From assembly GCA_051650305.1 (NCBI GenBank), contig JBOFIT010000063.1:1-13539 (forward strand): a stretch of 13,539 nt of DNA, written 5' to 3'. The number at the start of each line of letters is the position of its first letter. Position 1 is the first letter of the stretch. Below are positions 8,427 to 13,539 of this stretch, one piece after another. Source of the stretch: JBOFDK01 sp051650305. GTDB lineage: Bacteria; Bacillota; Clostridia; Lachnospirales; Cellulosilyticaceae. The notes beneath the pieces were generated by a model. It had not been told where the DNA came from and did not search any database. It saw nothing but the letters and a program-made list of their open reading frames with translations. Position numbers and translations under genes: made by a program.

Positions 8427-9122
8427 GAGTTTGTAGCCTACGCCCCATACCACTTTGAGATAACGTGGATTTTTGGGGTCGACTTCTATTTTTTCACGGA
8501 TTTTACGTATATGAACCATAATGGTATCTGTATTAACAGCTAATTCATTCCATACACGTTCGTAGATTTCTTCAGCGGAGAATACACGGCCTTGATTCTG
8601 GATGAGTAAGCTAAGTATACTGAACTCACGTGGGGTGAGCTTGACGGATTTTTCATCCACATACACTTCCTTTGTAAGTTCATTAAGGCTTAGGCCCCCG
8701 GCTTGAAAGAGGTGTGTGTTATCTTCGGGAGTTTGCTTAGACATACCCAAGAAACGCTCGTAGCGCCTAAGGTGAGAGTTCACTCTGGCAAGTAACTCTA
8801 GTATCTTAAAAGGTTTGGTCATATAATCATCAGCACCAATATTAAGTGCCATGATTTTATCTATGTCTTCTGATTTGGCAGAGAGCATCATCACGGGAAA
8901 ATCATGGTTTTCACGCAGTTTAAGTACAAAGGTAATGCCGTCCATAACGGGCATCATCACATCAACGATAGCTAGATGGATCGTTTCACGTTCGAGGATT
9001 TCTAAGCCTTCTACGCCATTATGAGCGATAAAAACTTGATAATTTTGGTTATCGAGATACGTCTTTAGTGCATCAGCGATTTCTTTTTCATCCTCTACAA
9101 TTAATATGGTATTTGCTTTCAT
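8415..9122 (-). CDS. OmpR/PhoB-family response regulator
   Basis: This 235-residue two-domain regulator has a receiver domain (about 3-117) and a winged-helix DNA-binding domain (about 137-233). The receiver shows acidic residues E10, D11 and E12, phosphoacceptor D54 in IVDVMMP, S81, and K103 in MTKPF. The effector part contains LTPREFSILSLL and the recognition-helix segment NTDTIMVHIRKIREKI, ending in the wing VVWGVGYKL, all typical of VanR/PhoB-like proteins. The start is preceded by AAAGGGGA about 6 bases upstream. The partner is almost certainly the histidine kinase transcribed divergently from 9304. Its targets are inferred to include the tandem repeats between the two genes. The gene ends in its own terminator, so it is probably not co-transcribed with GH85. 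A link to glycan use is possible but not shown. Confidence 0.95.
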   Translation of the reverse strand: MKANTILIVEDEKEIADALKTYLDNQNYQVFIAHNGVEGLEILERETIHLAIVDVMMPVMDGITFVLKLRENHDFPVMMLSAKSEDIDKIMALNIGADDYMTKPFKILELLARVNSHLRRYERFLGMSKQTPEDNTHLFQAGGLSLNELTKEVYVDEKSVKLTPREFSILSLLIQNQGRVFSAEEIYERVWNELAVNTDTIMVHIRKIREKIEVDPKNPRYLKVVWGVGYKLDRQ

Positions 9123-9161
9123 TGACTAATCCCCTTTCTTTTATACGCTTATACTTCTCTT

Positions 9162-9189
9162 ATTCTATACAAGAAAAGGTAAATGTAAA
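9162..9189 (-). promoter_or_regulatory. Putative promoter of the response-regulator gene
   Basis: On the minus strand TTTACA (9189-9184) and TAGAAT (9167-9162) are 16 bases apart. Each differs from consensus at one position. Predicted transcription starts near 9155, leaving a leader of about 33 bases. Confidence 0.6.
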
Positions 9190-9214
9190 CTTTTATAGCA
9201 TAATTTTTAGAAAG

Positions 9215-9253
9215 TCTTAAGAATTATAGGTGGGTCATCTTAAGGTTTAATGG
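9215..9253 (+). promoter_or_regulatory. Tandem direct repeats, probable response-regulator binding site
   Basis: Two imperfect 16-bp direct repeats start at 9215 (TCTTAAGAATTATAGG) and 9238 (TCTTAAGGTTTAATGG), matching at 12 of 16 positions. They are 23 bases apart, about two helical turns. Same-orientation repeats just upstream of a -10 are the usual binding mode of OmpR/PhoB-type regulators. Autoregulation by the neighbouring regulator is inference. Confidence 0.5.
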
Positions 9254-9254
9254 G

Positions 9255-9260
9255 TAGAAT
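9255..9260 (+). promoter_or_regulatory. Putative -10 element of the histidine-kinase operon
   Basis: TAGAAT lies about 44 bases before the kinase start. Seventeen bases upstream, where a -35 is expected (9232-9237), the sequence is GGGTCA, a poor match to TTGACA. The promoter would thus depend on an activator bound to the repeats at 9215-9253. Confidence 0.4.
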
Positions 9261-9288
9261 AGGAAGAATAGAAGAACGTTCATAGGAT

Positions 9289-9297
9289 AAGGTGGAG
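9289..9297 (+). promoter_or_regulatory. Ribosome binding site deciding the kinase start
   Basis: AAGGTGGAG lies 6 bases before ATG 9304. An in-frame GTG at 9292 overlaps this site and has only a weak AGGA at four bases' distance. ATG 9304 is therefore preferred. Confidence 0.7.
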
Positions 9298-9303
9298 AAG
9301 AAA

Positions 9304-11427
9304 ATGGGTCATGAATCAACAAAAAACAGATGGCGAATAAGCATTGGTGTATTCATTGTAGGGATTTCAATTATTATGGTATTGCTATACCCACAGATTG
9401 CTAGGAATATTAGAAGAGATAACGGAAAAGAGATGGCGGAGCAGGTGTATACGCAGCAGTATATGATCGGAGCGAACTATGGTCTTTACTATCAACTTTG
9501 GAATGAGGCAACTGAAGAGGATCTAAGTCCACAAGATGTGTACTTAGACGATGGGGTGAAGTTCAATGAGTACTATACGTTAGATGAATTTAATCAGGAT
9601 ATAGTAAGGGAATTCCAGATGCTTATACAGGATAGTAATGCGATCGATTATTATGCATCTAATGCAGTGCTAGATAAGACATTGACCAACATAAATCAGA
9701 AACAATTAAAACAACTGGAGAAAAACGACCTCCTACTATTGGAGGAAGCTTATATTTATTATGTTTTTATGACGTATGATGAGCGGGGGGAACTTACGAT
9801 TAAGCAGAGTAGCTTTGCAGATATAAGCAATGCACTTATGAAAGAAGAATATACTAAAAGGCATATGTTCCTAGAAAATAATACGGCTATTAAACCTATT
9901 AAGAATACGAGTTATTTTTATGGCATTAAGAGTATAGAATCTTTTGAGTATGTGGGTGAGTGGATCTATACAATCTATACCCGTATCGTTGAACAGTATG
10001 TTATAGGCGTGAGTTTTATTGTACTTATCATTTTTACATTGATACCGAGAAGATTAGTGCAAGGAATATCAAGCATACAAAAGTTAATGAAGTTACCATT
10101 TGAAGCATTGATGCTAATTGTTTCAATGATTATCGTATGTCAGCTGACGAGTGTGGAGTATATGATACGAGATTACACTCAAGGTATAGTCATTCAATTA
10201 CCATGGCTACGATTAGCGACACCTATAGAAAATACATTCTTTATCTTCGTAATCAATAGCTTGGTGTGGATGCTTTATTTTAGTGCCTTATTAGTGGGTG
10301 TAGTTTTAATAAAAGAGATTATTTATAAGGGGGTAAACCATTACGTGAAGGAAAATCTGATACTGTATAAAGGCTATACTATGCAGAAGGCGTTTGTAAA
10401 ACGAAATGTTGATAGTATAAGCCGTATGAATATACAAGAGAAGAATATTCGTCTCATGTTGAGAGCTATTATTATCAATGCCGTTATACTTAGCGCATTT
10501 TGGTTGCTAGGAGTATGGGGGATTATAGGTGTAGTGATTTATTCCATAGTACTTTATGTACTGGCATCAAGGGTGTTGAAGAATGTGAGAAGCTACTATG
10601 AACAGCTTTTAAAAAGTACGTCTAATCTTGCAGAAGGTGACTTAGATGGACAAGTAATAGAAGAGGATTTAGGCATGTTTGAACCCCTGAAAAAACACAT
10701 TCAAGTGATTCAAGGAGACTTCAAGAAGAGTATCGAAGAAGAAGTGCGTGCACAGAAGTTTAAGACAGACCTTATCACTAATGTTTCACATGACTTAAAG
10801 ACGCCTTTAACCTCCATCATCTCCTATATTGATCTTTTAAAGCAAGAGCATATCTCAGAGGAGAAGAAGAGAGGGTATATAGAAGTGCTTGAACGTAAGG
10901 CAGCACGTCTTCAAACGCTTATAGAAGATTTGTTTGAGATGAGTAAAGTGAGCAGTGGTAATATCATACTTCATAAGGACCAGGTAGATGTGGTAGCCCT
11001 TATCAAGCAGACGATTTTTGAATTAGAAGATAAGATAGAGGCAGCAGGCATCATCTTTAGAAAGCAGTTGCCAGAACAAAAAGTGTATTTATCATTAGAT
11101 AGTATGAGAACTTTCAGAGTGTTTGATAATTTGATTAATAACATTGCGAAGTATGCCATGCCAAATTCGAGAGCATACATCACTGTTAAGGAGACAGATA
11201 CAGAGGTGTACATTGAACTAAAGAATACTGCAAGGGAAGAACTAAGCTTTGATACAGATGCCATTACCGAAAGATTTGTAAGAGGTGATGAATCCAGAAA
11301 TACTGAAGGTTCAGGATTAGGATTAGCCATCGCTAAGAGTTTTGTAGAACTTCAAGGTGGTACTTTAGAGATAAAGATAGATGGTGATTTATTTAAAACA
11401 ATTATTATTTTTAAAAAGGATATATAA
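9304..11427 (+). CDS. Multi-pass membrane sensor histidine kinase
   Basis: The chosen ATG gives 707 residues; GTG 9292 would add four. An N-terminal membrane helix (about 13-30) is followed by a roughly 200-residue region, probably extracellular (about 31-230), that I do not recognise. Five further hydrophobic segments lie at about 233-248, 268-284, 312-336, 386-402 and 404-424. A HAMP-like linker and coiled region (about 425-490) lead to the phosphoacceptor H-box NVSHDLKTPLTS, with H496. The ATPase domain shows the N-box NLINNIAKYA (609-618) and GSGLGLAI (669-676). The usual DNG of the first G-box reads KNT instead, which I believe is common in related Clostridia kinases, preceding RFVRGDESRNTEGSG. 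It should phosphorylate the divergent OmpR-family regulator. The phosphodiesterase gene follows after 39 bases, suggesting an envelope-related signal or output. The ligand is unknown. Confidence 0.93.
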   Translation: MGHESTKNRWRISIGVFIVGISIIMVLLYPQIARNIRRDNGKEMAEQVYTQQYMIGANYGLYYQLWNEATEEDLSPQDVYLDDGVKFNEYYTLDEFNQDIVREFQMLIQDSNAIDYYASNAVLDKTLTNINQKQLKQLEKNDLLLLEEAYIYYVFMTYDERGELTIKQSSFADISNALMKEEYTKRHMFLENNTAIKPIKNTSYFYGIKSIESFEYVGEWIYTIYTRIVEQYVIGVSFIVLIIFTLIPRRLVQGISSIQKLMKLPFEALMLIVSMIIVCQLTSVEYMIRDYTQGIVIQLPWLRLATPIENTFFIFVINSLVWMLYFSALLVGVVLIKEIIYKGVNHYVKENLILYKGYTMQKAFVKRNVDSISRMNIQEKNIRLMLRAIIINAVILSAFWLLGVWGIIGVVIYSIVLYVLASRVLKNVRSYYEQLLKSTSNLAEGDLDGQVIEEDLGMFEPLKKHIQVIQGDFKKSIEEEVRAQKFKTDLITNVSHDLKTPLTSIISYIDLLKQEHISEEKKRGYIEVLERKAARLQTLIEDLFEMSKVSSGNIILHKDQVDVVALIKQTIFELEDKIEAAGIIFRKQLPEQKVYLSLDSMRTFRVFDNLINNIAKYAMPNSRAYITVKETDTEVYIELKNTAREELSFDTDAITERFVRGDESRNTEGSGLGLAIAKSFVELQGGTLEIKIDGDLFKTIIIFKKDI

Positions 11428-11466
11428 GGAACGAAAGAAAAACTGTAAAGAGAGAAGGGAGCCATA

Positions 11467-13305
11467 ATGAGACAAGCAATCATCAATACCTTTAAAAACT
11501 TCAAGTGGAATAGTAAGCGCATGGTGCTATTTAGTATCATTTATAAGATGCTTGCGTTATTTGTCATTATCCCTTTGAATTATCTGTTATTGAATTACTA
11601 TATGCAGCAGGCTGGGATTGGGCAAATGACGAATACAGAGATGTTGAAGTTTTTATTAACCATACCCGGAATCATAGGCATTCTATGTATCGTAGCTATT
11701 TCTTTTATAGCAATCTTTATCGAAATGGCAGTCCTCATCTATATGGCAAAAAAATCCCATGAACAACAGCCAGTAAGCTTGGTAGAAGGTGCAATTAATG
11801 GCATACGTATTATCCCCAAAAAAATAAGTAGATACCATATCAGAATGGTATTGATGGCGGCAATAATAGGTCCACTTACAGGACTTGGGTTATCCAGTGC
11901 GATGATTAAAGAACTGGTGGTGCCATCTTTCATTAAGTTTGCGGTGTGCAAAACATGGCAAGGCACAGCTGTATTTACCCTACTGATGCTAGGCTTATGT
12001 ATATTACTTGTGAGATGGCTTTTGGCCTTACCTATTTTTATCATTGAAGAAGGCACATTAAAAGAAGCCTTCAAAAAAAGCATACGACTCTATAAGACAA
12101 TCAAGTATAAGCTTATAACGGCTGTAGTCGTCTGGGGACTTATGATGGTAGCGCTACAAGGGATTGCATTCATTGCATACGTAGCGGTGGGGACAGTAGG
12201 TATTACAGTTTTAACACCATGGCCTATGATAGGGGAAGGCTTTATTAATCTGTATAGTACACTGTTTGTCATAGGAAAAACGGTATTCGGTCTAGTGATG
12301 CTTCCGTTGTTTATTTCCTTTTTAGTAGAGATTTATTATATGTATGGATATCAAGGTGCAAGTCAGCGTATGTTTAAACCTGTAGCAAACTATGAAAAAT
12401 ATAAATGGTACCAAGTAGCCAAACAGTACGATAAGACAGTATCACAAGCTATCATCACGCTTTTTGCTATCTTAGTAGGCGCCATAGCACTTGGTACATT
12501 ATCTATCAGTATGACACCACAAGACATTGCCATCACGGCTCATAGGGGCAGTAGTATCAAAGCACCGGAAAATAGTCTATCTGCCATTGAAGGCGCTATT
12601 GGTGAGCAGGCGGACTATGCAGAGATTGATGTCATGCTGACGAAAGACGGCAAAGTCGTACTCTTCCACGATAGCAATCTAAAAAGACTTGCCGGTGACC
12701 CACGTACGATTAAAGAAATGACACTAGAAGAAGTCCAAAAAGTAGACATCGGCACATCCTTTAGTCCTGAGTATGCAGGAGAGGGGATACCAACCTTAGA
12801 AGAAGCATTAATGGTAGCGAAAAATCGTATCAAGCTCAATATCGAGATGAAGCCTACAGGAGATAGCTGGGAATTAGCAGTAGAAGTAGGACGACTAATA
12901 GAAGCCCATGGCATGGAACAACAAGTAGTCGTATCTTCCCTAAACTACGAAGCGGTAGAGGCTTTCAAAAAGTGCTTGCCAGTGACAAGGGCAGGATACA
13001 TCCTAAGCCTTGGATTTGGGGACTTTACCAATATCGATGTAGACTTTATAGCAGTAGAATATGGCCTACTAACCAAAGGCCTCACACAAGCTATGAATAA
13101 GATGGGAAGAGAAGTCCACGTATGGACCATTAATGATCCTGTACGAGTAAGAGACGTGGCAAGACTAGGAGTGGACAACATTATCACAGACTCAGTGGAA
13201 ATGGTGCAAGCAACGCTAGACACAGTAGCCTATGATAAGGTAGATAGCCCGTACCATAGATTTTATTACATCACCTATCTCCTACAACGTTACTTTAAAA
13301 TCTAA
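11467..13305 (+). CDS. Membrane-anchored glycerophosphodiester phosphodiesterase
   Basis: This 612-residue protein has about seven membrane-spanning hydrophobic segments in its first 350 residues (about 20-45, 62-93, 126-147, 167-193, 214-248, 262-290 and 326-348). That matches the membrane domain often fused to this enzyme in Firmicutes. A catalytic GDPD barrel follows from about 354 to 585. The motif AHRGSSIKAPENSLSAI carries H359, R360 and E368. EIDVM (386-390) supplies E386 and D388, LFHDSNL supplies H401, and NIEMKP supplies E460. VHVWTIND and ITDS complete the fold. The family hydrolyses glycerophosphodiesters to glycerol-3-phosphate and an alcohol, using a metal ion. Here it probably acts on lipid-derived or teichoic-acid-related diesters, on the face of the membrane where the barrel emerges. 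The ribosome site AAGGGAG precedes the ATG by 5 bases. It shares the kinase transcript. A 20-odd-residue aromatic and basic tail follows the barrel. Confidence 0.93.
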   Translation: MRQAIINTFKNFKWNSKRMVLFSIIYKMLALFVIIPLNYLLLNYYMQQAGIGQMTNTEMLKFLLTIPGIIGILCIVAISFIAIFIEMAVLIYMAKKSHEQQPVSLVEGAINGIRIIPKKISRYHIRMVLMAAIIGPLTGLGLSSAMIKELVVPSFIKFAVCKTWQGTAVFTLLMLGLCILLVRWLLALPIFIIEEGTLKEAFKKSIRLYKTIKYKLITAVVVWGLMMVALQGIAFIAYVAVGTVGITVLTPWPMIGEGFINLYSTLFVIGKTVFGLVMLPLFISFLVEIYYMYGYQGASQRMFKPVANYEKYKWYQVAKQYDKTVSQAIITLFAILVGAIALGTLSISMTPQDIAITAHRGSSIKAPENSLSAIEGAIGEQADYAEIDVMLTKDGKVVLFHDSNLKRLAGDPRTIKEMTLEEVQKVDIGTSFSPEYAGEGIPTLEEALMVAKNRIKLNIEMKPTGDSWELAVEVGRLIEAHGMEQQVVVSSLNYEAVEAFKKCLPVTRAGYILSLGFGDFTNIDVDFIAVEYGLLTKGLTQAMNKMGREVHVWTINDPVRVRDVARLGVDNIITDSVEMVQATLDTVAYDKVDSPYHRFYYITYLLQRYFKI

Positions 13306-13351
13306 ACAAGGGCAACTACCAGCTTATGCAATGGATAGTTGTCCTTGTTTA
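13303..13351 (+). terminator. Terminator-like hairpin after the phosphodiesterase gene
   Basis: A 16-bp inverted repeat (13303-13318 with 13336-13351, one G-U pair) encloses a 17-base loop. The left arm starts at the TAA stop codon itself. The following bases (GTTGTC) lack a real T run, so termination is likely but less certain than at the other two hairpins. Confidence 0.65.
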
Positions 13352-13375
13352 GTTGTCATCACTACGTTATAAGGG

Positions 13376-13389
13376 CGACGTGAACGTCG
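13376..13389. other. Short GC-rich hairpin in the intergenic region
   Basis: CGACG and CGTCG pair around a TGAA loop (five base pairs) in otherwise AT-rich DNA. An A/T-rich stretch with TTTTTTA follows at 13404-13410. It may be a second, weak terminator or a protein site. Confidence 0.25.
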
Positions 13390-13428
13390 GTTAAAATAAA
13401 AGATTTTTTATAAATAAAATTATTTGTA

Positions 13429-13459
13429 TTGACCTTCGCCTTGGACTAAGGTTTAAACT
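13429..13459 (+). promoter_or_regulatory. MerR-type promoter with 19-bp spacer
   Basis: TTGACC (13429-13434) and TAAACT (13454-13459) are separated by 19 bases. This is longer than the normal 17 and is the hallmark of promoters that MerR-family proteins activate by untwisting DNA. It lies directly upstream of a MerR-family gene, so autoregulation is likely. The predicted transcript would start near 13466. Confidence 0.75.
13432..13452. promoter_or_regulatory. Dyad operator inside the MerR-type promoter
   Basis: ACCTT (13432-13436) and AAGGT (13448-13452) form an inverted repeat with an 11-base centre. Two more symmetric pairs fall inside it. Its position between the -35 and -10 elements is where MerR dimers bind. 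Confidence 0.65.
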
Positions 13460-13489
13460 AAAGATAAGTTAAATAGGAGGAGACACAAT

Positions 13490-13539
13490 ATGGGAAAACA
13501 ATATAGCATTAAAGAGGTTGCAAGTTTGTTGGGGATAAA
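13490..13539 (+). CDS. MerR-family transcriptional regulator, 3' truncated by window edge
   Basis: Only 16 complete codons are present, reading MGKQYSIKEVASLLGI. This is the start of a MerR winged-helix domain: YSIKEVAxLLGI is the conserved first helix-turn. AGGAGG lies at 13475-13480, 9 bases before the ATG. The effector domain is outside the window, so the inducer and regulon cannot be named. The MerR-type promoter upstream supports both the family call and autoregulation. Confidence 0.8.
   Translation, partial: MGKQYSIKEVASLLGI

Noticed and set aside
9292..9303. GTG 9292 as start of the histidine kinase
   Set aside because: The GTG sits within the AAGGTGGAG ribosome site of ATG 9304 and has only a weak site of its own.
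10971..11330. 119-codon open frame on the - strand inside the histidine kinase
   Set aside because: It mirrors the conserved ATPase domain of the kinase. The Ser-rich translation is typical of an antisense shadow.
11739..12083. 114-codon open frame on the - strand inside the phosphodiesterase
   Set aside because: It is antisense to membrane helices of a clear gene and has no recognisable protein features.
13303..13489. A small RNA or riboswitch in the intergenic region before the MerR gene
   Set aside because: The large hairpin overlaps the preceding stop codon and reads as a terminator. The rest is a small hairpin and a promoter, and I see no conserved riboswitch core.
1..13539. CRISPR array, transposon ends, tRNA or rRNA genes
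   Set aside because: No regularly spaced repeats, transposase-like frames, tRNA-like TTCRA loops with CCA-proximal stems, or rRNA sequence were seen on reading both strands.

Overview
The window looks like a chromosomal segment from an anaerobic, low-GC Gram-positive gut-type bacterium (class Clostridia). A Lachnospirales or Cellulosilyticum-like relative is my guess, not something the sequence proves. The basis is strong AGGAGG-type ribosome binding sites, AT-rich intergenic DNA with sigma-A-like promoters, OmpR-family/VanS-type two-component genes, and a Cys-type sulfatase of the kind matured in anaerobes.

Region 1 (1-5341, + strand) is the end of a host-glycan catabolic operon. It holds a GH125 exo-alpha-1,6-mannosidase (5' end outside the window), a GH38 zinc alpha-mannosidase and a family S1 sulfatase. 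Gaps are 20 and 36 bases, and GH38 and the sulfatase show no signal peptide. It ends in a perfect 21-bp hairpin (5348-5392) that also serves the converging gene.

Region 2 (5399-8245, - strand) is a large secreted GH85 endo-beta-N-acetylglucosaminidase with its own near-consensus promoter. It is insulated by terminators on both sides. Together regions 1 and 2 read as an N-glycan utilisation locus. GH85 cuts the chitobiose core outside the cell, the freed oligosaccharide is imported by a transporter not in the window, and the cytoplasmic mannosidases trim the alpha-1,6 and alpha-1,3/1,2 mannoses. The sulfatase suggests that sulfated glycans are also handled.

Region 3 (8396-13351) is a signalling and envelope cluster. 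An OmpR-family response regulator (- strand) is divergent from a multi-membrane-pass sensor histidine kinase (+ strand). The kinase is followed 39 bases later by a membrane-anchored glycerophosphodiester phosphodiesterase. The 169-181 base divergent region carries a reasonable promoter for the regulator. On the kinase side, tandem 16-bp imperfect direct repeats overlap a poor -35, the arrangement expected for a promoter activated by its own regulator.

Region 4 (13352-13539) starts another unit: a MerR-type promoter with a 19-bp spacer and a dyad between its elements, then the first 16 codons of a MerR-family regulator. I found no RNA genes, insertion sequences, CRISPR arrays or attachment sites. 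The enzymes belong to known families. What is worth a second look is the combination and topology of the glycan locus, and the regulatory architecture.
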